DNA of 64,000 nucleotides from Streptomyces pyxinicus (GTDB lineage: Bacteria; Actinomycetota; Actinomycetes; Streptomycetales; Streptomycetaceae): assembly GCF_024753135.1 (NCBI RefSeq), contig NZ_JANUGP010000032.1:20764-84763 (forward strand), written 5' to 3'. Of the stretch, positions 7,683 through 15,928 are shown in pieces; the stretch's first letter is position 1; each line of letters opens with the position of its first letter. Made by a program: the position numbers and the translations under genes. The notes beneath the pieces are model-generated. The model had not been told where the DNA came from and made no database searches. It saw nothing but the letters and a program-made list of their open reading frames with translations.

Positions 7683-7726
7683 GCCGCTCCCCGGACGGCC
7701 CCCCACGGGCCGTACCGGGGAGCGGC
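7683..7726 (+). terminator. Strong hairpin terminator between convergent genes
   Basis: Outer perfect 12-bp stem (7683-7694 with 7715-7726) continued inside by acggccc/gggccgt with a one-base bulge, followed by ctttgg. It lies just after the CDGSH gene and before the convergent SSI gene. Confidence 0.8.
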
Positions 7727-7862
7727 TTTGGTGCCCGGGAGACGGCGGGTGGCCCCACTCCGCCCGTCGGTCCCGGCGAGATCGCTGGGTCCCCGTCCCA
7801 GGGGCCGCACTCCCCAGTCACGGCCCTGATCCGGCATACCCGGGAACCACGCGATCCCGGTC

Positions 7863-8297
7863 CTAGAAGGCGAAGACGCTGCCCGCGGCGGCGTCCTTCA
7901 CACAGGTGTTGCCGAAGCTGCGCTCGTAGGAGACGCGCTTGCCCTGCCACACGCCCTCGACGGTGACGACCACCGGGTCGTAGAGCTGCGTGCACCACAC
8001 GCCCTGGCGCCCCTTGAGGGCGTTGAAGTCGCCGTCCGCGCCGCGCACTTCGGCGCAGGCGTCGGCGGCGGCCGGGTGGGTGCCCGATGCCGTGGGGGCG
8101 CAGGTGAGGGTGACGGCGCGCTCAGGGGTGACGGTGGCCGCGTTCTCGCCGTGGCCGATCGTGAGGACCAGCGCCGAGGGGGCGTAGAGCGCTGCCGGGG
8201 CCGCGTCCGGCGCGGCGACGGCGGCCCCCGTCAGGGGTCCGCAGACGGCGGCGGCCGTGAGGCCGAGGGCCGCTGTCCAGCGCGCGGTGTTCCGCAT
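7863..8297 (-). CDS. Secreted subtilisin-inhibitor-like protein (SSI family) with Gln at P1
   Basis: 144-aa precursor: Sec signal peptide (1-29, cut near AVA/AP) and a mature SSI domain. Four cysteines (66, 81, 102, 132) align exactly with Cys35-Cys50 and Cys71-Cys101 of SSI, and the conserved core YDPVVVTVEGVWQGKRVSYER and VFAF end are present. SSI proteins are exported dimeric inhibitors of subtilisin- and trypsin-like proteases and transglutaminase-activating protease. By the cysteine register, the reactive P1 residue is Gln104 and P1' Leu105, where Met, Lys or Arg is usual. The ATG at 8297 has GGAAGG 9 nt upstream; the ATG nine bases earlier would overlap that site. Confidence 0.93.
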   Translation of the reverse strand: MRNTARWTAALGLTAAAVCGPLTGAAVAAPDAAPAALYAPSALVLTIGHGENAATVTPERAVTLTCAPTASGTHPAAADACAEVRGADGDFNALKGRQGVWCTQLYDPVVVTVEGVWQGKRVSYERSFGNTCVKDAAAGSVFAF

Positions 8298-8483
8298 TGT
8301 GTGCATCCTTCCGCTCGAAGTGTTCCGATTGCCGTCGGGTCCCGGTCGGGAACCGCGGCGGCGAGCGACACTCTGCCGAGTCCGCGAGCGAAATACACAT
8401 CGCACCCATAGGTTTCAGTAACCTTTCGTGTTGAAGCAGTGGCGTGAAGTCACGGAATTCGACCAGGTCGACCGCCGAACTGA

Positions 8484-8510
8484 GCGGTTCTTGATCGATC
8501 AAGGCCGCTG
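8484..8510. promoter_or_regulatory. Palindrome in the SSI / toxin-antitoxin divergent region
   Basis: Core cttgatcgatcaag (8490-8503) is a perfect 14-bp palindrome, flanked by agcgg and ccgct arms with a short internal mismatch. The 403-bp stretch 8298-8700 holds no gene; it is noticeably less GC-rich than its surroundings and probably carries the promoters of the SSI gene (minus) and the RHH/Fic pair (plus). The palindrome is a candidate regulator site for one of them. Confidence 0.45.
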
Positions 8511-8676
8511 GATGGCCGAAAGTCACCGCTTCGTTAATAGGCCTGAAACATCCCGGCGCCAGGCTCTCGCCACCCCTTCGTGACGCCCCGTGTTCACGTC
8601 CCCGTTGACAACGCCCAGCCAGGCAACCGCCGGTACCCGGCCCCATACGCCCCGAACTGCGCGTATTTACGAGCGA

Positions 8677-8691
8677 GTACCGGGCCGGTAC
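8677..8691. promoter_or_regulatory. Probable antitoxin operator
   Basis: gtaccgg-g-ccggtac is a perfect 7-bp inverted repeat 9 bp before the antitoxin start codon; a related ccggtacccgg occurs at 8630-8640. Ribbon-helix-helix antitoxins usually bind such paired palindromes in their own promoter, so autoregulation is likely. Confidence 0.5.
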
Positions 8692-8700
8692 CGTGAGGGC

Positions 8701-8940
8701 ATGCCAGCTCTCAACGTGGAGTTCAGCGAACGGGAACTAGAGGACCTGCGGCAGATCGCCAAGGAGCGCGGTACGTCGATGAAGGCCCTCGTCCGTGAGG
8801 CGGCCGCCGCCGACATCGCCCGGCACCGGGCCCTGGCGGAGGGGGCGGAGGCGTTCCGGCGGTTCTTCGCCGCCCACGCCGAGGAGTTCGCCGCGGCCTT
8901 CCCGGAGGACGAGTCCCCCGCCAAGGGCGAGGCCGCCTGA
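8701..8940 (+). CDS. Ribbon-helix-helix antitoxin-like protein
   Basis: 79 aa. LNVEFSERELEDLRQIAKERGTS has the beta-strand/helix pattern of a ribbon-helix-helix (Arc/MetJ, CopG-like) DNA-binding domain, followed by a long Ala/Glu-rich helix and an acidic C-terminus that could wrap the partner toxin. ATG start with GTGAGGGC upstream. The stop is 3 bp before the start of the Fic-like gene, the usual antitoxin-first order. Palindromes in front suggest autoregulation. Confidence 0.75.
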   Translation: MPALNVEFSERELEDLRQIAKERGTSMKALVREAAAADIARHRALAEGAEAFRRFFAAHAEEFAAAFPEDESPAKGEAA

Positions 8941-8943
8941 GCG

Positions 8944-9321
8944 ATGGCCGCCGCCCTGCACATCGACGTCCCCTGGCTGCTCCAGCGGCACGAGGAGGTC
9001 CTGCCCGACCAGCCGGCCGTGGACGACTTCTCCGCGCTGGTCGCCGCCGTCGCCCGGCACCGGGTGGACCCGCCCCGGCTCGGCGTGAACTCCGACCCGG
9101 CCTGGCGTGCGGCGGCCCTGCTGCACACCCTCGCCGTGCTCAAGCCGCTCCCCGCCGCCAACGCCCGCTTCGCCTGCGCCACCGCGGTGGCCTACATGTA
9201 CGTCAGCGACGCCGGCATCGACCCGCCCTACGGCGCCCTCGTCGACCTGACCCGGGACCTGATCTCCGGCAAGTCCGACGTGTACGACGCGGCGGACCGG
9301 CTGCGTTCCTGGCAGATCTGA
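8944..9321 (+). CDS. Fic/Doc-like toxin component with degenerate active site
   Basis: 125-aa all-helical protein. Its length, the upstream RHH antitoxin and the segment KPLPAANARFACATAVAYM identify it as the short Fic/Doc-like toxin type annotated in Streptomyces. Aligned with the Fic motif HxFx(D/E)GNxR, Lys67 replaces the catalytic His, Leu69 replaces Phe, and Ala72 replaces Gly, while Asn73 and Arg75 remain. Classical AMP transfer or Doc kinase chemistry needs the His, so activity must be altered or lost. The long sequence is otherwise intact with no stops, so it does not look like a decaying gene. Confidence 0.75.
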   Translation: MAAALHIDVPWLLQRHEEVLPDQPAVDDFSALVAAVARHRVDPPRLGVNSDPAWRAAALLHTLAVLKPLPAANARFACATAVAYMYVSDAGIDPPYGALVDLTRDLISGKSDVYDAADRLRSWQI

Positions 9322-9937
9322 ACGTCCCGCTCCGCGCGGCGGACGTCCCGGCCGGCCGGTCCCGTTCCCGTCAAACGCCCGGCCGGCGGGGGAAGCCGCC
9401 GGGGCCGCCGGCCGAGGGCGGGAGGAACAGGGCCGGCGGCCGGTCGCGCGCGGGAGAGCCGCCGTCCCGCACGGGGCCTTCCGAGGAGGCCGACACCCAG
9501 TCCACTACCGGCCCGCCCCACCGGGGAGCGTGCGCGGTCCGCCGGTGCGGGTGCTCGCTTCACACGGGGGGTGCCCCCGCCCGCCCCGGACGCGCGCGCC
9601 CGGCGGGCCGCACCGCACAACGCCGACACGCGCCACGTCCCCACGGAGCCAGGTGAGTTGGCGCCGCACCCGAGCACCGGCACGCGGTGGGGCGGGGGCG
9701 CACACACCGGGGGCCGCACCACGCGACGGCGACGCGCCACGGCCCCGTGTCGCCGGGCGAGTTGGCACGACACCGAGCCACGGCCGCACGCCGCGAGGCG
9801 AGCCGCCGCTTGCGCCGGGGACTGACCCGACAGGCCGTCGGCACCGGATCGAACCCGGGAACCGCCCGATCACCGAGCACCGGGGGCGCGTTCCCACCCG
9901 AGCCGCCCGTCTCCGCTCCCGGACCCGGCCAGGACCC
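9322..9937. other. Gene-free 616-bp stretch
   Basis: No reading frame here has Streptomyces-like codon bias together with a ribosome site; the apparent open frames on both strands are Arg/Pro/Ala-rich shadows of high GC. The stretch includes runs such as gccgccggggccgccggcc and the 81-bp direct repeat listed separately. It separates the toxin-antitoxin pair from the convergent oxidase gene. Confidence 0.6.
9605..9791. repeat. Imperfect 81-bp direct repeat (two copies)
   Basis: Copy A 9605-9685 and copy B 9711-9791, period 106 bp. Both start gggccgcacc, share gcgccacg, a gagttggc core and cgagc, and end gcacgc. Similarity is roughly 75% by eye over the whole length, with one single-base gap. 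The copies lie in the gene-free stretch and no function is apparent. Confidence 0.65.
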
Positions 9938-11107
9938 TCAGACCGAGGCCTCCACCAGATCTGCCCGTGTCAGCGTGCCCGGACCGGTGTGGCCCGAGAG
10001 GGCGAGGGTGAGGTCGAGTTCGGCGAGGACGCAGCGGATGACGTGGTCGACGCCCGCCTGTCCGTCGAGGCCCAGCCCGTACACGTACGGCCGGCCGAGC
10101 AGCACTGCCCGGGCGCCGAGGGCGAGGGCCTTGAAGACGTCGTCGCCGGTGCGCACGCCGCTGTCGAAGAGGACGGCCAGCCGGTCGCCGACCGCGTCCG
10201 CGACGCCGGGCAGGGCGTCGGCCGCGGCGACGGAGCCGGCCACCTGCCGGCCGCCGTGGTTGGAGACGACCACGCCGTCCATGCCGGCGTCCGCGGCGAG
10301 GCGGGCGTCGTCCGGGTGCAGCACGCCCTTGAGGACGATGGGGCCGTCCCAGTGCTCGCGCAGGAACGCCAGGTCAGGCCAGGTGTGCCCGGGGTCGCCG
10401 AACAGGCCGAGGAAGTGCAGCACCGCCGCGTTCGGGTCCTCGTGCACGGGCTTGGCAAGGCCGGCCAGGAACGCCGGGTCGGTGAAGTAGTTGGCGGTGC
10501 CCACCCCGTGCAGGAACGGCAGATAGGCCTGGTCCAGGTCGCGGGGCCGCCAGGACAGCAGCGGGGTGTCCAGGGTGACGACCAGCACCGAGAACCCCGC
10601 CGCCCGCGCCCGGCCCAGGAAGCTCCGGGTCACCTCGCGGTCCTTGCCCCAGTAGAGCTGGAACCACCGCTCGGCGTCCCCCATGGCCTCCGCGACCCGC
10701 TCCATCGGCGTGCTGGACGCGGAGGACAGGACGTACGGCACACCGCGCGCGGCGGCGGCCCGGGCGGCGGCGGACTCGGCGTCCGGGTGCATGATCGACA
10801 GGACGCCGACGGGTGCGAGGGCCAGCGGCGCCGGCAGACGCCGGCCGAGCAGTTCGACGGACAGGTCCCGTTCGCCGACGTCCCGCAGCATGCGCGGCAC
10901 GATCCGGCGCCGGGCCAGGGCCGCCCGGTTGGCGCGGGCGGTGCTGCCGTCACCCGCGCCGCCCGCGACATAGCCCACGGGGCCGGGCCCGAGCCGGTGT
11001 TCGGCCAGTTCTTCGAGCCGGGTGAGATCGGTCGGGAGCCGGGGCACGACACCCGTCATCCCGTTCAGGTAGATCTCGTACTGGAAGTCCGCCCACTGAC
11101 CGCCCAC
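9938..11107 (-). CDS. FMN-dependent 2-hydroxy-acid oxidase (lactate 2-monooxygenase-like)
   Basis: 389-aa TIM-barrel flavoenzyme of the L-lactate/glycolate oxidase family. It has the expected PLALAPVGV strand, YWGKDRE region, LKGVLHPDDA with the FMN-contacting Lys, the catalytic SNHGGRQ (His as base, Arg for the carboxylate) and FDSGVRTGDDVFKALALGA/VLLGRPYVYG phosphate loops. It oxidises a 2-hydroxy acid such as lactate or mandelate. The GTG at 11107 is preceded by GAGGGGAG at ideal spacing; a longer frame to 11188 has no ribosome site. Confidence 0.88.
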   Translation of the reverse strand: MGGQWADFQYEIYLNGMTGVVPRLPTDLTRLEELAEHRLGPGPVGYVAGGAGDGSTARANRAALARRRIVPRMLRDVGERDLSVELLGRRLPAPLALAPVGVLSIMHPDAESAAARAAAARGVPYVLSSASSTPMERVAEAMGDAERWFQLYWGKDREVTRSFLGRARAAGFSVLVVTLDTPLLSWRPRDLDQAYLPFLHGVGTANYFTDPAFLAGLAKPVHEDPNAAVLHFLGLFGDPGHTWPDLAFLREHWDGPIVLKGVLHPDDARLAADAGMDGVVVSNHGGRQVAGSVAAADALPGVADAVGDRLAVLFDSGVRTGDDVFKALALGARAVLLGRPYVYGLGLDGQAGVDHVIRCVLAELDLTLALSGHTGPGTLTRADLVEASV

Positions 11108-11376
11108 CGTGCTCCCCTCATCCCGCACCCCGTCAAAGGTACTCACAACTGATCGCGAGCGCACAGAATCTGACGGCCTGGCACGCACAGTCGACCTGGG
11201 TCCGGAACTTCCGGAACAGCCCTTCGGTCACTTCGGCCGAAAGTCACCCTTGACCGTTTCCGGCCGACCGGACCACGGCGTGGGGGTCGCGGTCCACGGT
11301 GGTCCGGGAAGCACTACGCTGGAACGGAAGTGATGCCACCTGTTCACTGTGAGTGTGCGCTGGGGAGCGGTTGACG

Positions 11377-13782
11377 ATGAGCCCGGTCTATCCGTTCGAC
11401 GAGGCGGCGACGGCCCGGGCTGTCATCGATGACGACGGGACTCTGACGGAGTGGAGCGAGGGCGCCCGGCGCCTGCTCGGCCACCCGGCCGAGGCCGTCG
11501 TGGGCCGCCCCGCCGCCGGACTGCTCGCGGGCGACCCCGCGGGCCCCGGCGAGCGTGCCCCGGCCGTACCCGAGGGCCCCCGCCGGCAGGGGACGATCGG
11601 TTTGCGCCACCTGGACGGCCGTACCGTGACGGTCTGGCTGCTCGCCCACCACCGGCCGCCGGAGCGGGGCCGCCCGGGCCACTGGACCGTGGTCACACCG
11701 CTGACCGGCGCCGCACCGCGCGCCGCGGACGATCCGCTGGCACAGGCGGGCCTGTTGCAGTCCCCGTGCGCGATCGCCGTGTACGACGACGCGCTGCGGC
11801 TGCGCCGGATGAACGACGCGATGGCCGCCGTCCTGGGCCTCCCGGAGGACCGGGTACGGGGGCTGCGGCTCCCGGAGATCGCCGGCCGGGCAGGGAGCGA
11901 GGAGGTCGAGCGGGGCATGCTGGAGGTGCTCTCCACCGGCACGCCCCAGGACCTGCGGACCTTCACGGACAGCGGCGACGAGGAGCGGGCGCACGCCTGG
12001 CTGGCCCGGATGGCGCCGGTCAGGGACGCGGCGGGCCGGGTGCGGGGCGTGTGCCTGGCCGCCCACGACATCACCGACGGCCACCGGGCCCGCCAGCGCC
12101 TGCAACTGGTGAACGAGGCGAGCGCCCGCATCGGCACCACCCTCGACGTCACCCGGACCGCCCAGGAACTGGCGCGGATGTGCGTACCCGCCCTCGCCGA
12201 CTTCGTCACCGTGGACCTGCTGGACCCCGAGGAGTACGGCGGTGAGCCCCCGGCCCGCATCACGGCCCCGGTCACACTGCGCCGGGCCGCGCACTGGTCG
12301 GTCCTCGCAGGGGTGCCCGAGGCGGTGCTGAAGCCCGGGCAGACCGAGCGGTACCCGGAGCAGTCCCCGCAGGCCGACGCCCTCACCGCGGGCCGGCCGA
12401 TCATCGCCTCGGTCGCCGCCGGCGACATGGCCAGGTGGTTGACCTGGAACACCGCGCGCGACGACCGGGTGCGCGCGTTCGGCATCCACTCCTCGATGGC
12501 GGTGCCGATCCTGGCCCGCGGGCTCACCCTCGGGGTGGCGGTCTTCACCCGGCACCGGCGTCCGGACGGCTTCACCGCCGACGACCGGCTGCTGGCCGAG
12601 GAGATCACCACGCGCGCCGCGGTCAGCATCGACAACGCCCGCCGGTACTCGCGCGAGCGCGAGACCGCCCTGGCGCTCCAGCGCAGCCTGCTGCCCCGCA
12701 CCCTGCCGCGCACAGCGGCGCTGGAGGCGTCCTCCCGGTACCTGCCGGCGGCGCGGGCCGGGGTCGGCGGGGACTGGTTCGACGTGATCCCGCTGTCCGG
12801 CACGCGGGTCGCGATGGTGGTCGGGGACGTGGTGGGGCACGGCGTGCAGGCCTCGGCCACGATGGGACGGCTGCGCACCGCCGTACGCACCCTCGCCGAC
12901 ATCGACCTGGCACCGGACGAACTGCTCACCCACCTGGACGACCTGGTGGTGCGGCTGTCGGACGAGTCGGGCGGCGACGGCAGCACCGGCGAGGTCGGCG
13001 CGACCTGTCTGTACGCGGTGTACGACCCGGTCTCCCGGCGCTGCACCCTGGCCCGCGCCGGGCATCCGCCACCGGTGCTGGCGCGCCCCGGCGACCGGCC
13101 GCGCCTGCTAAACCTGCCGGCCGGTCCCCCGCTGGGCGTGGGCGGGCTGCCGTTCGAGTCGGCGGAGGTGGAACTGCCCGAGGGCACGGTCATCGCCCTG
13201 TACACCGACGGTCTGGTGCCGGACCGGGAGGGGGACGGGGACGCCGGCCGCGAGGTGCTGTTCTCGGCGCTCCGGGCGGACACGGGCTCCCTGGACGCCG
13301 TCTGCGACCGCATCCTGCGGGCGCTGCTGCCGCACGGGGGCGCCGCCGACGACGTGGCGCTGCTGCTCGCCCGCACCCAGGGCCTGCCCGCCTCGCAGGT
13401 GGCGACCTGGGACATCCCGGCCGACCCGGCGCTGGTGGCACCGGTCCGCAAGCAGGTGGTCGGGCAGCTGGCCGAGTGGGGGCTGAGCGAGGCCGCGTTC
13501 CCGGCGGAGCTGGTGGTCAGCGAGCTGGTCACCAACGCCATCCGGTACGGCGCCCACCCGATCCGGCTGCGGCTGATCCACGACGCGGACACATTGATCT
13601 GCGAGGTGTCGGACACCAGTCACACCGCGCCGCACCTGCGCCGGGCCAAGACCTTCGACGAGGGCGGCCGGGGACTGCTGCTGGTCGCCCAGCTCACCCA
13701 GCGCTGGGGCAGCCGGCACACCCCGGACGGCAAGACGATCTGGGCGGAGCTGCCGCTGTTCGAGGCGGGCGGCGAGGCCTGA
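11377..13782 (+). CDS. PAS-PAS-GAF-PP2C(SpoIIE)-HATPase signalling protein
   Basis: 801-aa cytoplasmic regulator. Two PAS-like sensor regions occupy about 1-110 and 120-245, a GAF domain about 250-420, a SpoIIE/RsbU-type PP2C phosphatase about 430-655 (GGDWFDVIPL and GDVVGHG metal-binding segments, TDGLVPDREG), and a RsbW-type HATPase domain about 665-795 (ELVTNAIRYG N-box and GGRGLLLV G-box). Such fusions combine a phosphatase for STAS anti-sigma antagonists with an anti-sigma kinase-like ATPase in one chain and control SigB-like stress or development networks. ATG at 11377 with GGGGAG upstream. Converges with the ECF sigma gene, 4 bp apart. Confidence 0.88.
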   Translation: MSPVYPFDEAATARAVIDDDGTLTEWSEGARRLLGHPAEAVVGRPAAGLLAGDPAGPGERAPAVPEGPRRQGTIGLRHLDGRTVTVWLLAHHRPPERGRPGHWTVVTPLTGAAPRAADDPLAQAGLLQSPCAIAVYDDALRLRRMNDAMAAVLGLPEDRVRGLRLPEIAGRAGSEEVERGMLEVLSTGTPQDLRTFTDSGDEERAHAWLARMAPVRDAAGRVRGVCLAAHDITDGHRARQRLQLVNEASARIGTTLDVTRTAQELARMCVPALADFVTVDLLDPEEYGGEPPARITAPVTLRRAAHWSVLAGVPEAVLKPGQTERYPEQSPQADALTAGRPIIASVAAGDMARWLTWNTARDDRVRAFGIHSSMAVPILARGLTLGVAVFTRHRRPDGFTADDRLLAEEITTRAAVSIDNARRYSRERETALALQRSLLPRTLPRTAALEASSRYLPAARAGVGGDWFDVIPLSGTRVAMVVGDVVGHGVQASATMGRLRTAVRTLADIDLAPDELLTHLDDLVVRLSDESGGDGSTGEVGATCLYAVYDPVSRRCTLARAGHPPPVLARPGDRPRLLNLPAGPPLGVGGLPFESAEVELPEGTVIALYTDGLVPDREGDGDAGREVLFSALRADTGSLDAVCDRILRALLPHGGAADDVALLLARTQGLPASQVATWDIPADPALVAPVRKQVVGQLAEWGLSEAAFPAELVVSELVTNAIRYGAHPIRLRLIHDADTLICEVSDTSHTAPHLRRAKTFDEGGRGLLLVAQLTQRWGSRHTPDGKTIWAELPLFEAGGEA

Positions 13783-13786
13783 GGGG

Positions 13787-14335
13787 TCAGGAGGCGGACA
13801 GCCAGGGCCGTACCTGCTTGCGGGCCTCGTGCAGGCGGGACTTGAGGGTGCCGAGCGGGATGCCGACACGCTCGGCGACCTCGGCGTAGTCGAGCTGGCA
13901 GATGTCCCGGTAGACCAGCGGCGCGACCAGCTGCGGGTGCTCCCGCTCCAGCCGGTCGAGGGCCTCCAGCAGGTCCACCCGGGAGCCGGCGATGACGCTG
14001 GTGGTGCGCGGGTCGACGGCCTGGGAGGGCTCGATGACGACGGGCTGTTCGGCGGCCCGGCGCTTCAGCTCCCGGTACTTCTGCCGGCAGCAGTTGGCGA
14101 CGACGGTGTAGAGCCAGGTGCCGAAGCGGCTGCGGCCCTCGAACCTGGTGATGTGCCGGGCCACCTGGAGCAGCACGTCCTGGGCGGCCTCCTCGGCGTC
14201 CTCCCGGCAGGGCAGGAAGCGCGCGCACCGGCGCACCACCTCGGGCCGCAGCTCGGTCAGCAGCCGGTCCAGGGCTCCGCTGTCGCCTGCGGCGGCACAC
14301 CGGGCGAGGTCTTCGATCGGCGCCTGGTCCTGCAC
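13787..14335 (-). CDS. ECF-type RNA polymerase sigma factor
   Basis: 182-aa sigma-70 family protein. Region 2 contains EDAEEAAQDVLLQVARHITRF (about 46-66) and the -10-recognising RFGTWLYTVVANCCRQKYRE; region 4 contains DYAEVAERVGIPLGTLKSRLHEARKQVRPWL, the helix-turn-helix for -35 recognition. GTG start with GAAGGGA upstream. It is divergent from a membrane Ser/Thr kinase with 46 bp between start codons, a layout typical of ECF groups controlled by kinases instead of an anti-sigma factor. No anti-sigma gene is adjacent. Confidence 0.9.
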   Translation of the reverse strand: MQDQAPIEDLARCAAAGDSGALDRLLTELRPEVVRRCARFLPCREDAEEAAQDVLLQVARHITRFEGRSRFGTWLYTVVANCCRQKYRELKRRAAEQPVVIEPSQAVDPRTTSVIAGSRVDLLEALDRLEREHPQLVAPLVYRDICQLDYAEVAERVGIPLGTLKSRLHEARKQVRPWLSAS

Positions 14336-14381
14336 GGAAGGGTCCCTTCGTGGTCGATCTCCAGGCAGGCATGATAGTCGT

Positions 14382-15776
14382 ATGCATTCCCTGCGGCGGA
14401 TCGGCCGCTACCGCCTCGAACGGCCACTGGGCAGCGGCGCCTTCGCCACCGTGTGGCTCGCCGACGACCCCGAGCTGCAGGCGCCGGTGGCCGTGAAGGT
14501 GCTCGCCGAGAACTGGGCGCACCGGCTCGACATCAGGGAACGTTTCCTGTCCGAGGCGCGGCTGCTGCGCCGGGCGGGTTCCAACCGGGTGGTGCAGGTC
14601 TACGACATCGGTGAACTCCCGGACGGCAGGCCGTACTTCGTGATGGAGTACGCCGACGGCGGCACCCTCGCCGAGCTGCCGGCCGCCGGACCGCTGCCGG
14701 TGCCGGACGCGCTGGCGCTGACGGCCGAGGCGGCGCGCAGTGCCGCGGCGCTGCACGAGGCGGGCATCGTGCACCGGGACATCAAGCCGACCAACGTGCT
14801 GCTGCACACCGCCCCGGACGGCACCCGGCGGGTGCTGCTGGCCGACCTGGGGCTGGCGAAGAGCCTGGCGCAGGCCTCCGTGCTGACGCTGGCGGCGGGC
14901 TCGGCGGGCTACCAGCCGCCCGAGCAGGCCGAGCCCGGGGAGGGCATCGACGAGCGGGCCGACGTCTACAGTCTGGGCGCGGTCGGCTACGAGCTGGTCA
15001 CCGGGACCGTGCCGGGACCGCCCGGGAAGATCGTGCCGCCGCGGCGGCTGCGGCCGGACCTCGGCGAGGACGTGGAGCGGGCGCTGCTGCGGGCGCTGGA
15101 GCCGGACCGGGAGCGGCGCTGGCCGGACGCGCGGGAGTTCGCGCGGGAGCTGGACCGGCTGGCGGCGGGGACGCCGGCCGGGCGGAGCCGGCGGCGTCTG
15201 GACGGGGTGCGGGGCCGGCTCAACACGGTGACCCTGGCGCTCGCCGCGCTGCTCGCGGCCACGGCCGCCGCGGTCACGGTGACCTACGTGACCCAGCGGG
15301 GCGGCGACTCCCCGGACGGGGTGCGCGTCGCCGACACCACCGGCCGGGTGGTCCTGCGGGTGCCCACGGGCTGGGGCCGGCAGATACGCGGCGACGGCTG
15401 GGACCCGGCGGCGCTCGGGCTGGCGAAGGGGCACGAACCGGGCCTGGTGGTGGCCGACGACGTGTCCCGCTGGTCCGACCTGAAGGCGGCCGTGGACGGG
15501 GTGTTCGTCGGCCTCGGCGAGCACGGCGACGTCACCACGCGGGTCGGGAAGCTCACGCACGCGGGATGCCGCTACTCCGGGGACCGCGTCTTCGCCGACG
15601 GCGGCTGGCGCGGGCTGGTGCGCACCTGGAGCGGCTGCCCGGACGGCGGCTCGGTCACCGAGAGCGCCCTGACCCCGGCGAGCGGCGCGAAGCGGCCGCA
15701 GGTGTACGTGCAGGTGCGCCAGCGGGGTGCCGGGGACGCCACCGACGGCGTACTCCGTTCGCTGCGGGTGTCCTGA
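14382..15776 (+). CDS. Membrane Ser/Thr protein kinase with extracellular sensor domain
   Basis: 464-aa Hanks-type kinase. Gly loop LGSGAFATVW, catalytic Lys in VAVKVL, HRDIKPTN (131-138), DLG in place of DFG, and the activation/APE region GSAGYQPPEQ are visible. A short cytoplasmic linker (AGRSRRRLDGVRGR) is followed by one membrane helix near 285-305 and an extracellular domain of about 155 residues with a pair of cysteines (AGCRYS, WSGCPD) that may form a disulfide. It probably phosphorylates the divergent ECF sigma factor in response to an envelope signal. That link is inference from the arrangement. Confidence 0.9.
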   Translation: MHSLRRIGRYRLERPLGSGAFATVWLADDPELQAPVAVKVLAENWAHRLDIRERFLSEARLLRRAGSNRVVQVYDIGELPDGRPYFVMEYADGGTLAELPAAGPLPVPDALALTAEAARSAAALHEAGIVHRDIKPTNVLLHTAPDGTRRVLLADLGLAKSLAQASVLTLAAGSAGYQPPEQAEPGEGIDERADVYSLGAVGYELVTGTVPGPPGKIVPPRRLRPDLGEDVERALLRALEPDRERRWPDAREFARELDRLAAGTPAGRSRRRLDGVRGRLNTVTLALAALLAATAAAVTVTYVTQRGGDSPDGVRVADTTGRVVLRVPTGWGRQIRGDGWDPAALGLAKGHEPGLVVADDVSRWSDLKAAVDGVFVGLGEHGDVTTRVGKLTHAGCRYSGDRVFADGGWRGLVRTWSGCPDGGSVTESALTPASGAKRPQVYVQVRQRGAGDATDGVLRSLRVS

Positions 15777-15928
15777 TCCGGGAGGTACCCGGGCCGAGGC
15801 GGGGAAGAAAAGGCGGTGTGTTCCGAACTTTTCCGGCGTGCGACGCATCGGACTGTCATGACGGCGCACCCGGCGCCGCAGGCACGCGGTGCGTCGCGTG
15901 CCCCCGAGATCCAGGAGTGTGGAGCGAC

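Noticed and set aside
9505..9897. Possible small minus-strand gene in the gene-free island
   Set aside because: Only Arg/Pro/Gly-rich translation, no ribosome site, and the frame covers both copies of the direct repeat without conserving a phase.
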